This document shows positions 44,790 through 56,654 of a stretch of 64,000 bases of DNA, piece after piece. A model generated the notes under the pieces. The model had not been told where the DNA came from. It ran no database searches and was given only the letters and a program-made list of their open reading frames with translations. Position numbers and translations under genes: made by a program. Each line of letters starts with the position of its first letter. Position 1 is the first letter of the stretch. Where the stretch lies: NCBI RefSeq assembly GCF_039555335.1, contig NC_092635.1, forward strand, positions 47,760,052-47,824,051. The letters are read 5' to 3'. Source of the stretch: Amphiura filiformis (Eukaryota > Echinodermata > Ophiuroidea > Amphilepidida > Amphiuridae).

Positions 44790-45125
44790 GACATTCGGTG
44801 AGCGCAAAATGTACACCATTATGGGGTCATTAGGTGAGAGACGGACCGTTTGGATCTAAATTCGGGGGGCATTGGGTGAGAATAAATTATGACCTCTTTT
44901 AAAATGGAGTCTTTGGGTGAGAGCCAAATGAAGCCTCGAAAATTGAATTTCTAGTTCTAAATGGCTTTGTTATATCCAAAGAAGTAACAAAATCAGTGAT
45001 AGATGACTTGTTAATGTTCAAATGGAAATCTTTGGGTGACAGATCGAAAGGAAATATATGGGGTCTTTGAGTGACAGAGCATGTGCTCATAAAAATATGT
45101 GGTCCTTGGGTTACAGCCCTACATA
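44790..45125. repeat. degenerate tandem repeat with CTTTGGGTGAGAG words
   Basis: TTGGGTGA-type words recur at 44870, 44912, 45031 and 45066, with AATG/TGGGGTC spacers, as a decayed tandem array. Confidence 0.45.
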
Positions 45126-45164
45126 CGCGTCACCTCCAAATTGGGAGTTCCCCCTGGTCCTTAA

Positions 45165-45565
45165 GAAGTCGAGAAACCAAAATACTCTCAAACAAATTGG
45201 GGACTGGTATAGTACATGTGAACTACTTCATGAGGTCATTTTTGAGGTCCCCACTTTTAAAAGGTCTTTTTCTCTCTCACTCTCCCTTGCCAAACCGCAG
45301 GAGTGGGGACATGGCCAAAATTCGGGTCCCAGCGCGCTAACCATTCGTCCTAGCATATGTTCATGCCACTAGTCGATAGAGCGCCCCCTATTTCTATTTG
45401 ACAACGCCCACAGAATTAATTCTGTGCATACCCCACTCTTACCCCATATATGCTTCCTTAAAATTGAGAGACGAAAATGCTCTCACAAAAACTGGGGACT
45501 AGTGCTTTTGACCCACACAATGGGGTCATTTTGGGGTCCCCACTTTTAAAAATCCTCTCAACTCC
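45165..45565. repeat. direct repeat pair about 300 bp apart
   Basis: The stretch at 45169-45265 (AAATACTCTCA...AATTGGGGACT...GAGGTCCCCACTTTTAAAA) is repeated at 45473-45552 (AAATGCTCTCA...ACTGGGGACT...GGGGTCCCCACTTTTAAAA). Confidence 0.7.
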
Positions 45566-45587
45566 ATACCCTACACCCCCCCCAGTG

Positions 45588-45891
45588 TCATCGACCCTAT
45601 ATCTTCATGGCATAAATCGCCATGGTAGGTTGAATCCACAGCCACGATTGGCCATTTGGTTCAGACCTTTGAAGCTCTTTGAGACGAATAATTAGTCGAG
45701 GGACATGACTAAGGCTACTCACAATAGCCGGGTAATTGATCTTGGTTGTGCGTGAATAAGCTTGTATACCCCATTGAGGTCAATGGTCATCGACTTTTAT
45801 ACTAGTAGTAGTGAGTGCAGCTGTACAAGATGTAGTCCATACACATGATACAGGACCAACGCAATATAAAATTAGAGTTTTGGTCCGATTC
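45588..45891. repeat. dispersed repeat family R, reversed copy
   Basis: Reverse-complement of 33828-33990 (CATGGCATAAATCGCCATGG; CTCACAATAGCCGGGTAATT). Confidence 0.65.
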
Positions 45892-46366
45892 TGAGTTCAA
45901 AGCGCACGGCCAATTTTCAAAGCGCATTCTAGCGACCATCATATCTGTTCAACACGTATTTTCAAGTGTATGAGACCACATCTGGTTTCTTGAGAAAAAT
46001 TCATTTACGGGAGATATTTATCATTTTCTAACCCGGTATCCGAAGATTTTCGTCTGATATCAAAATCGTGCATAGCAATTCACGTGTATCGATCCCGTGT
46101 ATTCATTTTAGTGTCCCTGTTGCACCAAATAATTATTAGCCAGGCGGTGTCGGTTTGCCCCCCCCCCTCTTCTCTCTCTCTTTGACGACTTGGGCTAGCA
46201 ACAAAACATATTCAGATGTTATGTCTCAAAGTCCATGGCAGTTTCAAAAACGAATGCGAAATGAAGTGTTTTTTCAGATTTTTATTTTCTAAGAACTTTT
46301 ATATAAACTAAATTTTCAATTCAGATATCATTTTCGAGTGTTCAAAAGTACACAGCATAAAATTGC

Positions 46367-48143
46367 TATTACCGTCTCTTCAAAATCAAATTCTGTGCGT
46401 CTCCTGATCATCTACAGACCTGGATATGCCAACAAGAAGCAAACTTTCAACATGTTTCTTGATGAGTTTTCCTCCTTACTGGAGTCAGTGATTGCGACAC
46501 CTATCAGGTTACTGATCACTGGTGATTTCAATGTCCATGTCGACGATTGCAATGATCGTGACGCGTTGGCGTTTCTAAACATGTTGGATCTATGTGGTTT
46601 GCAACAACATATCGTCGGGTCGACTCATAAGAAGGGGCATACATTAGATCTCATCATATCCAGAAAAGATGAAGATCTAGTTTCCTCACCATCGATCCAT
46701 CGTGGATTACCATCAGATCACCATGCCGTCAGATGCTTTGTCAATATAGCTCGCCCAGGACTAAGTGTTAAACACGTTGAATCTCGCAGACTTCGAGGTG
46801 TGGACACTGACGCATTTATTGACGACATTCGTGCTTCACCTTTGCTCTCTGCTCCGGCTCCTGATTTGGAAAGCCTCGTCAAGGAGTATTCATCTTCATT
46901 GACTGGTGTGTTAAATACCCACGCACCCCTACGCAAGCGAACTGTGATGCTTAGACCACATGCTCCGTGGTATTCAGATGCTCTTCGAGAAGCGAAGCAA
47001 GAGAAACGTCGTCGGGAGCGAAAGTGGCTTAAATCTAGACTCTCTGTAGACAAAGAGTACTTCAAAGACCAATGTGATCTTTACAAAGATCTCCTGTATA
47101 AGGCAAAAACTGACTACCATCGTACACAGATTAGTCAAACAGATTCGAAGGACCTGTTTCGTGTGGTTGACAAGCTTTCAAATCCTAAAGTTGACCAAGC
47201 TCTGCCATCTCATGATTGCCCGAAGTCGCTCGGTGATAGCTTCGCCAACTTCTTCGCGGATAAGGTAACAAGACTCCGTGGATCCCTTGCAAGTAACGTT
47301 GCAACACCTAATGTTGTCAAGGATTGCATTCATTCATTCTCCGAGTTTTCTTCAGTAACAGAGGGTGACGTTTTCAAGATCATCAAGTCTGCCTCCACCA
47401 CATCTTGCAGCTTGGACCCCCTCCCTGTGGTGCTTTTTAAAACCTGTCTGCCGGAATTGCTATCAACAATTACAACCATTGTGAACGAGTCGCTGAAGAC
47501 CGGCGTAGTTCCATCGAGCCTGAAACATGCTGTAATTCGACCATTGCTGAAAAAGGCTGGACTCGACCACAACGTATATGCTAACTACCGTCCAATTTCC
47601 AACCTCCCCTTCTTGGGCAAAGTAATTGAGAGGGTCGCCATATCACAACTGCAATCATATCTATCTGAAAACAACCTCCAAGCACGTTCGCAATCTGCAT
47701 ATAGGCAACATCATAGCACCGAAACAGCCATCCTACGTGTTCAGAATGATATATTATCTGCTCTTGATCGACGGAAAGAGGCTATGCTAGTCCTTTTAGA
47801 TTTTTCGGCGGCTTTTGACACGATCGACCATGGTATGTTGCTAGACCGTCTATGTACACGCTATGGAATAAAAGGTACAGCTTTAAACTGGATCGAGTCT
47901 TACATGGCTGATCGTACGCAATCGGTTCTGATAGACGACGTGCAATCTGATCCTCTTCCATTATCTTATGGTGTTCCGCAAGGGTCGGTAGCTGGGCCAC
48001 TTTTGTTCACCCTGTACAGTGCGCCACTCCAGGATGTTATTGAGTCGCATGGCATCAACTGTGTTTTTTACGCAGATGACTCTCAGTTATACCTCGTTTT
48101 CAACCCTGAGGATCGTGATTCAGCTCTCCAAAAGTTTTGCTGA
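46367..48143 (+). CDS. LINE ORF2 part 1: endonuclease C-half and reverse transcriptase
   Basis: The open frame starts in flanking DNA at 46338, but the LINE part begins near [20 protein letters not shown]. It shows the C-terminal half of an APE-type endonuclease ([18 protein letters not shown]), a linker, then RT motifs: [44 protein letters not shown] and FYADDSQLY with the catalytic DD. A single-base expansion of an A run at about 48129-48132 shifts the frame and gives a stop at 48141-48143. The order and motifs fit the CR1/L2 superfamily. The missing N-terminus and the frameshift make it inactive. Confidence 0.92.
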
Positions 48144-48909
48144 TATCAAAACATGGTGTGCATTTAATAAGCTAGTCCTCAATGATGACAAGACTGAGCT
48201 TATTCATTTTTGTTCCCGCTTCAACAGTTCATCCACATCTCCTGTTCAAGCGAAGCTATCCATTGGTGAGGTTGAAGTGTTGTCATCGCCAAGAGCGCGT
48301 AACCTCGGTGCCATCATGGACGCGTCTTTGTGCATGAGTGACCACGTAAATAATATCTGCAAGTCGGCGATGTTTGCTATCCGGAAGATCGGCCAGATCC
48401 GCCAATATTTGGATGAAAACACTGCCGCTAGACTCGTCCACGCCTTTGTAACATCTAGGCTTGACTCTGCAAATTCTTTGTTGTACGGTTTAACGCATAC
48501 CGAAGTCGCAAAAATCCAACGCGTGCAAAACACCGCAGCCTGTTTAGTTTTATGCAAATCTCGCCGTGAGCATATCACACCTTTACTACGCCAATTGCAT
48601 TGGCTTCCTGTGGAATATAGAGCTATGTTTAAAATCCTTCTGCTCACCTTCAAGGCTATGAATGCCATGGCACCTGGCTTCATTTGTGATCTCATACAAC
48701 TTTATGTTCCTTCAAGACGATTAAGATCTTCGCGTGATAATCTACTGAAAACCAGCCGTCCGAGCACGAAGTTCTACGGAGAAAGAGCGTTTGCCTATGC
48801 CGCACCATCTCTTTGGAATCGCTTACCAACTGATATTCGCCAAGCAACAACTGTGCCGATGTTCAAATCACGCCTGAAAACTCATCTGTTCCGCCAATGT
48901 TTTAATTAG
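48132..48909 (+). CDS. LINE ORF2 part 2: post-RT C-terminal region, second frame
   Basis: Continues the protein in another frame with [79 protein letters not shown] and [14 protein letters not shown] before the stop. This is the standard C-terminal module of CR1/L2-like LINEs and parallels the fragment at 16306-17243. Confidence 0.9.
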
Positions 48910-50699
48910 TGTTTTATAATATATTTCAATTTCCAGGGTGATGTGCTAGTAACCTCTCCCCTATATCATATTTTCCGCGATTTAATTTCCGTGCATTGTT
49001 CATCATATTTTTGCAACGTAATGGCGTTATATTTGCATTTCTACGTTTTTGTCATCGAGAGATATTGTTTCTGCATTCCAATATTATGTGTTTTCTGTGC
49101 AATAATCACTAGAGTGAAGTGCTTGTAACCTCTCCTCTAGTGATCCTTATTTTTCGTCATCTCAATGATATTCGCCAAGATACATCTCATTTGATATTCG
49201 CATTGCATTGCAACAACTCTACCAATGTTCAAATCACGCTAGAAACCCCATCCTTTCCGCCATTGTGTTATTTAATGTTTTGTTATTTTCTGCAAATGCC
49301 AGGGTGATGTGCTAGTAACCTCTCCTCTGGTATATTATATTATTTTGTTGGATTGCTTTTCCGCGAATTATTTTCCGTGCAAGATTGTTATCATCTCATT
49401 ACATTTTACAACTCTTCATCACATACTCCGTGCATTATGGTCATCATCATTGTCTTCACACGCATTTTTCGAACATCATCTGAAATTGACTCTGACAATT
49501 ATATTTTTTACTCAGTGTATATATTTGATTTTTGGCGTTTTTACTCTAATCATTTTGTATTATAATTATATTCTCCTGCTTGTTTGATTTGTAATTTTTA
49601 CAATGTTATTTGATTTTTGTAATTTTACAGGCCTATTATTGCTTTGATGCATAATACTTTTCATTTTGTTTGATTTTTGCTCTCGTGAATCTTGCTGTTG
49701 TGCATCCTAGCAAAGTATATCATTGTTTTTTGCATTTTGCACAGTTCGTTACTTGGTCTTCGCGCTCGTGTTTTCCATTTCCTGTGCACACTGCATTTTT
49801 CGGTGTTAATTAGTATCATTTTCTTTTTGCTTTGCATTACATCATTTCCCCATAATTGCTGTGTTGCTTTTGATGTATGCCCACTTGTTTCTTTTGTTTT
49901 GCTCACGTGATTGTTTTGTAGTGGGCCTACATTATTAGCTGTTTTAGTTTTTTGCTTTTCTGTTTGACCGATGGTATTTGCTTATTATTATGTTAGACCG
50001 GTGGTATTTGCTTATTATTATATTAGACCGATGGTAATTGCATTGTTGTTATTGTTTTGCTCTTGCTCGTTCACCTCTTCCTTTGCAATTCTCATCACGG
50101 TTTTTGTCTAATAGTATATATTTTGTTGGTAAATTTTGCTTCAATTTTTTTTTCTTTTTGCTTTCTGCACAGTTAATTTTTGTGGCCTTTGTTCTCGTGT
50201 TTCTGTTTCGTGTGCAGATTGCATTTTAGGTGTTAGTTTATGTTTCTTTTTGCGCAGTTATATATTTTTATTCATTCATATTGTTTGTTGCTCTTGGTGT
50301 ACGCCCGCTCAGTTTTGATTGTTTTTTACTCTCGTGAATTTGTTGTGGCGGGCCTACATCATTTGCTTTTTGCTGTTAGCCAGTTGGTTAGTGCAATGTG
50401 TTTCTGCATCTGCTGCTCATTAATCATTCCTTCATTGCATTACCCATCTTGGTGTTATTGTATTTTTCTTTTATCTTATATTATCTCGTGATTATCTTGT
50501 TTTTCATATTATTTTGTTTTTATGATAATGTTATCTGTACTTTTTATTGATGTTTATATTTTATCTGTACTATTATATTTTGTTTTAATATTGTTCAGCG
50601 CTTTGTGATCTTGTTTGATGTAAATGCGCTTTATAAAAATAAAGTATTATTATTATTATTATTATTGCGGTTGATTTACACAATACAAATATCAATTGT

Positions 50700-51052
50700 G
50701 TTAAACCTAAAGACCAATTCAATGATCCCAGCGCATGTGTAAAAAAAATTGTTTATAAATTGCTTAAAAGTGAAGGATAAGTCATTCAAATTGTCATTTG
50801 GTATTTTTGAAATGACAAATTTGGCAAAAACGAAGAAAACAGCAGTACTGACGAAGTTGAAGCCCCATTCAAATACATGTAGCTAATTTAGATACCGTCA
50901 GTATCTAAATTACAGATTCGTTAAATACACAGCTTTCGGCTGAACCACTCGCAGGCTATGTTAACACATCTATGACAATGACAAAGATACCAAAATCTGA
51001 ATTTTAATGATTTTTACGATCGTCCGGATGAGCAAATCACTGAATGGGCCTT
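50700..51052. mobile_element. MITE family C, left-duplication copy
   Basis: TTAA-flanked, with complementary ends (TAAAGACCAATTCAATGATC and ATCACTGAATGGGCCTTTAA). It repeats at 52400-52770 as part of the tandem duplication. Non-coding. Confidence 0.75.
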
Positions 51053-51459
51053 TAACAGTGCGAGTATCGAGCCAAGTAACTTTTTTTTCCAAATTTGTCT
51101 CAGAATTTTATGATTTTACGTCAAAAAACTATATAAAAAAAAGGAAATAAAAAAATATTTTGCCGTTTCAGCTGACATGGACGCGCTAAGAAAAATGAAC
51201 GCGCGCGGCGGCTTTGAGACATATAACAATTTTAAGCCTTCTCGCAAAATTATGTCCGCTGCGGCGGTCACGTCACCAACATTACTAACATCGTTTGCGA
51301 CTGGGTGTTGAGACTAGTGGATGTCCCTGAATTATGATACTTTAGACAGGATGTCGATTTCAAACACAAGCATGATAGCCGACAATTGCCATTCGTCATT
51401 TTGGTGCACATGGACGCATAATGGTTGCTGATTTGCCATTTTCATGAAGATATTAATTG

Positions 51460-51892
51460 ATGTTATAATGAAAGACAAAGATAAGAAGACTAGTTTGCGT
51501 CTGACGTCACTGTCAATCAAATTCTCTACGATCCTTGATTGGCTAATAGCGCGTATAAGGAAGGTCGATTCATCTGGCTGGTGCCGATCGGAGAAAAGGA
51601 ATAGCAGTGAATGGCGAAAAATACGTACTCTTACAAGGCAAAAAGCAACTTTTCTAGGCATTGTGGACATGGTGCCTTCACCAAAAAAAGTGTACTACTA
51701 TTAAGACCTAACTTTTGAGATGGTTTGTATGTTAAAAGGTGCAAAATTAACAATAAGGCGCCCGGTTTTACCGCCGTGTTCAGCAACTCATATCATCACG
51801 ACACTTGTAAACAAACCGTGCTCGGAGTTTGATTGACAGATGACGTCAGACGCAAACTAGTCTTTTTATCTTTGTCTATCATTATAAGAGTA
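51460..51892. mobile_element. inverted-repeat element with about 60-bp TIRs
   Basis: The left end TTATAATGAAAGACAAAGAT...AGACTAGTTTGCGTCTGACG is complementary to the right end at 51832-51892. Its copy in the second duplication lies at 53190-53622. Open frames inside (both strands) are carried by the repeat and show no homology. Likely a MITE. Confidence 0.75.
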
Positions 51893-51909
51893 AACGTTTT
51901 TTGAACATT

Positions 51910-53638
51910 TGAGTTCAAAGCGCACGGCCAATTTTCAAAGCGCATTCTAGCGACCATCATATCTGTTCAACACGTATTTTCAAGTGTATGAGACCACATC
52001 TGGTTTCTTGAGAAAAATTCATTTACGGGAGATATTTATCATTTTCTAACCCGGTATCCGAAGATTTTCGTCTGATATCAAAATCGTGCATAGCAATTCA
52101 CGTGTATCGATCCCGTGTATTCATTTTAGTGTCCCTGTTGCACCAAATAATTATTAGCCAGGCGGTGTCGGTTTGCCCCCCCCTCTTCTCTCTCTCTTTG
52201 ACGACTTGGGCTAGCAACAAAACATATTCAGATGTTATGTCTCAAAGTCCATGGCAGTTTCAAAAACGAATGCGAAATGAAGTGTTTTTTCAGATTTTAT
52301 TTTCTAAGAACTTTTATATAAACTAAATTTTCAATTCAGATATCATTTTCGAGTGTTCAAAAGTACACAGCATAAAATTGCGGTTGATTTACACAATACA
52401 AATATCAATTGTGTTAAACCTAAAGACCAATTCAATGATCCCAGCGCATGTGTAAAAAAATTGTTTATAAATTGCTTAAAAGTGAAGGATAAGTCATTCA
52501 AATTGTCATTTGGTATTTTGAAATGACAAATTTGGCAAAAAACGAAGAAAACAGCAGTACTGACGAAGTTGAAGCCCCATTCAAATACATGTAGCTAATT
52601 TAGATACCGTCAGTATCTAAATTACAGATTCGTTAAATACACAGCTTTCGGCTGAACCACTCGCAGGCTATGTTAACACATCTATGACAATGACAAAGAT
52701 ACCAAAATCTGAATTTTAATGATTTTTACGATCGTCCGGATGAGCAAATCACTGAATGGGCCTTTAACAGTGCGAGTATCGAGCCAAGTAACTTTTTTTT
52801 CCAAATTTGTCTCAGAATTTTATGATTTTACGTCAAAAAACTATATAAAAAAAGGAAATAAAAAAATAATTTGCCGTTTCAGCTGACATGGACGCGCTAA
52901 GAAAAATGAACGCGCGCGGCGGCTTTGAGACATATAACAATTTTTAAGCCTTCTCGCAAAATTATGTCCGCTGCGGCGGTCACGTCACCAACATTACTAA
53001 CATCGTTTGCGACTGGGTGTTGAGACTAGTGGATGTCCCTGAATTATGATACTTTAGACTTACTTCCATGTTTAGACAGGATGTCGATTTCAAACACAAG
53101 CATGATAGCCGACAATTGCCATTCGTCATTTTGGTGCACATGGACGCATAATGGTTGCTGATTTGCCATTTTCATGAAGATATTAATTGATGTTATAATG
53201 AAAGACAAAGATAAGAAGACTAGTTTGCGTCTGACGTCACTGTCAATCAAATTCTCTACGATCCTTGATTGGCTAATAGCGCGTATAAGGAAGGTCGATT
53301 CATCTGGCTGGTGCCGATCGGAGAAAAGGAATAGCAGTGAATGGCGAAAAATACGTACTCTTACAAGGCAAAAAGCAACTTTTCTAGGCATTGTGGACAT
53401 GGTGCCTTCACCAAAAAAAGTGTACTTCTATTAAGACCTAACTTTTGAGATGGTTTGTATGTTAAAAGGTGCAAAATTAACAATAAGGCGCCCGGTTTTA
53501 CCGCCGTGTTCAGCAACTCATATCATCACGACACTTGTAAACAAACCGTGCTCGGAGTTTGATTGACAGATGACGTCAGACGCAAACTAGTCTTTTTATC
53601 TTTGTCTATCATTATAAGAGTAAACGTTTTTTGAACAT
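51910..53638. repeat. right copy of the 1.7-kb tandem duplication (empty LINE site)
   Basis: Matches the left copy apart from small indels, the largest being 18 bp at about 53060 lying between two TTTAGAC words. The uninterrupted site AAAATTGCGGTTGATT at 52374-52389 shows the state before LINE insertion. Confidence 0.93.
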
Positions 53639-54389
53639 CTTTTACAAGTGCATAACTTCAAAATTCAAACATTCTCAGTACGCGCAGAATATTTTTAAAA
53701 ATACGAGAAATGTCAATTACCGTTCAGTTATGTTCCATGCCGTTTTGTTCAAAAAGCAAATTTACAATTAATGTTTAACTTTTCAGTTAATTTACAATAC
53801 TGAACAGTGGTATAAATAAATAAAGCAAAATAGAAACTTAAATAACTTAAATCTAATTATTTTTATGCAATTTTATAAAAATTGAAGGTCCAAACTTGAG
53901 TTTAAATGACAAAAAATTAGTTAAAAAGAACAATGAAATTGAAAAACCCCTTTGTAATTTAAACACCGATAAACAATGTTTTCAATATTTTGAAACTCTT
54001 CTTTATTCATATCAAAGGTTTCAAACTTGTATCAAAATCGGAACTTTTATTAGCTCAAAAAATCAGAAATCTGCTCTTGTATGTATTGTATGAATTTAAC
54101 TCTGTGGTGTGTGGCTCAATCACTTCTATAGATACAATGAGAGAGTACAAGCTTCAATTATCCTGGATTATGACTCTTTTCATTAAATGGAATGGAAGAT
54201 ATCTCTAGAGGTGAATTTTATTAATTCAGTTTATTTTTGATCCAGCGCCTGATCATGCTGATGGTGCGTTTACATTTCCATGTGATTTCGTCTGTACAAA
54301 TGTAATTATTTACCTCATGATGATGCTGTGCCCCCCTCCCCCCAAAAAAATAAATCATGCGTACTGGCCTGTTGTATGCGTATTGTCTG
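53639..54389. other. AT-rich spacer
   Basis: No recognisable gene or repeat; long A/T runs and short frames only. Confidence 0.45.
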
Positions 54390-54850
54390 TTGTTAAAGCC
54401 ATAATGTATGACAGCGACGCCCTCAATTTTACTCGGATTCCACTCTTTGCATAGTTATAATGCCCAGTGGTGTACTAAAATACCACGTAAAAGACTATAG
54501 CCTGAAGTGATTTAATAACAATAAAATTTAACTTTTTAGATTAACAGTTCACCGATCGAGTGCTTGCTAACATGTCCCGTGGATGTCACGTCAGCTTATA
54601 TGTACACACGTCGAGCGCGATGCTCCATGCAGTATTACATGTAGTACACGCAAATTATGTAGGCGCTGGAATGATATCTCAATTTTCTTCGTAAACCTCA
54701 TTTGTTTGGCTTGAAATTAAAAGGGGATAATGTAATCAGTGAAAACAAAAATTTAAATAGGAATCTATTCTTTATGCTTATTATTGCTTTAAATCTGGTT
54801 TGAAACAAATACTATGTGTTTGTTGATTTTTCTCCAAGTAAAATGTACTG
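54390..54850. repeat. TTAA-type repeat, inverted copy of 22500-22975
   Basis: Starts TTAAAGCCATAATGTATGAC; the body contains GCGACGCCCTCAATTTTACT and TACACACGTCGAGCGCGATG, all present reversed at 22500-22975. Confidence 0.7.
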
Positions 54851-54894
54851 TAAATCAGTGATTTGTATATGTTTTGAGACTAGTAAAAAAAATC

Positions 54895-55425
54895 TTAGTC
54901 GAATTTGAAAAGCACTTCGCTAGTCCGAATCTGAAAAGCACTTCGCTAGTCCGAATTTAAAAAACACTGCGCTAGTCCGAAATTTCGGACTAGCGCAGTG
55001 TTTTTCATATTCGGACTAGCGCAGTGCTTTTCAGATTCGGACTAGCGCAGTGCTTTTCAGATTCGGACTAGCGCAATGGTTTTCAGTTTCGGACTAGCGG
55101 TATGCTTTTAAAATTCGGACTAGCGCAGTGTCGGACTAGCGCCGTGTTTTTCATATTCGGACTAGCGCAGTGCTTTTCATATTCGGACTAGCGGAGTGTC
55201 GGACTGAAAAAGTGTTTTTCATATTCGGACTAGCGGTGTGTCGGACTAGCGCATTGCATTTCACATTCGGACTAGCGGCGTGTCGGACTGGCAGAGTGTA
55301 TTTTAAATTCGGACTAGCGGAGTGTCGGACTAAAAAGTGTTTTTCAGATTCGGACTAGCGGCGTGTCGGACTAGCGGCGTGTCGGACTAGCGGCGTGTCG
55401 GACTAGCGGCGTGTCGGACTGAGCG
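54895..55425. repeat. CTAGTCCGA foldback minisatellite, cluster 2
   Basis: Forward units to about 54982, then reverse-complement units (TTCGGACTAGCGCAGTGCTT) to 55425. Unit types match cluster 1. It abuts a Penelope RT fragment on its right. Confidence 0.9.
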
Positions 55426-55790
55426 GTGCACCCCCTCAAGTCTGGGTTGGATTATGTCCAAAGCCTCCTCAACCGGAACACTGGTGAAAAGTGCGGTGAC
55501 ATCATACGAAACCAATTCCTCATCATCGCTGAGTTTGAGGGCCCCTATTTTGTTGACAAAATCCAATGTGTTCTTTATATGGTAAGGAGTATTCCCAACG
55601 AGAGGTGAAATGATCTTGGCACAAAAATTGGCAGTGTCGTATGTGATGGAACCAATACTCGAGATGATCATCTGAGAGGTATGGTGGCTTTGTGGATTTG
55701 GGGCAGACCGTTATACATTTTGTACCTGGCGGTAGTTTCTGAGGTCGGATACAGTTTCCAAAATTCTTGTTTCGAGAGAGCCATCACCTT
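55426..55790 (-). pseudogene. Penelope-like RT fragment
   Basis: Minus-strand frames read YKMYNGLPQIHKATIPLR, then (after a short deletion and frame change) IISSIGSITYDTANFCAKII and LVSYDVTALFTSVPVEEALD. Conserved Penelope/Poseidon RT motifs are GLPKIHK..PLRPI, SSIGS.TY and YDV.ALFTS.PV. This belongs to a different subgroup from the element at 24-26 kb. It is truncated by the minisatellite at 55425 and is inactive. Confidence 0.82.
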
Positions 55791-55849
55791 ACCACAATGT
55801 CATCTTCAGAGACTACGTGATCTTTCGGTTGAGTGAGCATAGAAACGAG

Positions 55850-56654
55850 TTTGATGATAAATGATAATCTCAACCATTACATCCTTGATCTTCATCTTTT
55901 TATATGATACGATTCACTTTCAGCAATTTCATAATATTCCCATCACATCCTTGATCTTCGAGTTTTTATTGAACATCAATGATAAATAATTGATATTCTC
56001 ATCCGCCATATCCTTGATCTTCATCTTTTCATATTTCAATCACATCCTTAATCTTCCATTTTTTAAACATCAGAACATCAATGATCAATACATGATAATA
56101 TCATCCATCACATCCTTGATCTTCATCTTTTCATAATGGTACAATTCACTTTTAACAATTTCATAATACACCCATCATATCCTTGATCTTCGAGTTTTTA
56201 TTGAAAATCGATGATAAATGATAATCTCAACCGTTATATCCTTGATCTACATCTTTTTATATGATACGATTCACTTTCAGCAATTTCATAATATTCCTAT
56301 CACATCCTTGATCTTCGAGTGTTCATTGAATATCAATGACAAATAAATGGTAATCTCATGCGTCACATCCTTGGATCTTTTCATATGGTAAAAGTCACTT
56401 TTAACAATTTAATAATATTCCCATCATATCCTTGATCTTCGAGTTCTTATTGAACATCAATGATAAATGATAATCTCAACCGTTACATCTTTGATCTTCA
56501 TCTCTTTATTATGATACGATTCACTTTCAGCAATTTCATAATATTCCAATCACATCCTTGATCTTCGAGTTTTTATTGAACATCAATGAAAAATAAATTG
56601 TAATCTTATCCGACACATCCTTGATCTTCATCTTTTTATGACACACAATTCACT
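55850..56654. repeat. CCTTGATCTTC tandem array, left part
   Basis: Degenerate array in which ACATCCTTGATCTTCATC and ACATCCTTGATCTTCGAGTT alternate with TTCACTTTCAGCAATTTCAT and AATGATAATCTCA segments. It continues after the inserted elements at 62716-63225. Confidence 0.85.

Larger units (their letters stand above)
46367..50668 (+). mobile_element. 5'-truncated LINE (CR1/L2-like), 4.3 kb, with target duplication
   Basis: Bounded by ATTGC (46362-46366 and 50664-50668). The right copy of the surrounding duplication shows the single empty ATTGC at 52377-52381, so the limits are exact. The coding part ends at 48909, followed by a 1.76-kb 3' UTR. That UTR has three spaced copies of TGCTAGTAACCTCTCC-type sequence (48946, 49119, 49310), a terminal stem-loop region GCGCTTTGTGATC...AATGCGCTTTATA, and an (ATT)n tail. 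The 5' end is inside the endonuclease domain, as expected for incomplete target-primed reverse transcription. Confidence 0.95.
45892..51909. repeat. left copy of a 1.7-kb tandem duplication, split by a LINE
   Basis: The two parts 45892-46366 and 50669-51909 together align almost perfectly with 51910-53638. The unit starts TGAGTTCAAAGCGCACGG and ends TTTTTTGAACAT. It contains a family-R segment, a family-C MITE (50700-51052) and an inverted-repeat element (51460-51892). Confidence 0.93.

Noticed and set aside
46338..46366. Start codon of the LINE protein at 46338
   Set aside because: This ATG is in flanking DNA; the LINE begins at 46367 as shown by the empty site.
51332..53434. Duplicated 86- to 118-codon frames on both strands
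   Set aside because: They lie in a non-coding inverted-repeat element and are copied only because the block is duplicated; no motif is recognised.
36690..54895. A single 19-kb foldback element with the two CTAGTCCGA clusters as arms
   Set aside because: Each cluster already reverses internally, and nothing else in the flanks pairs, so two independent foldbacks are simpler.
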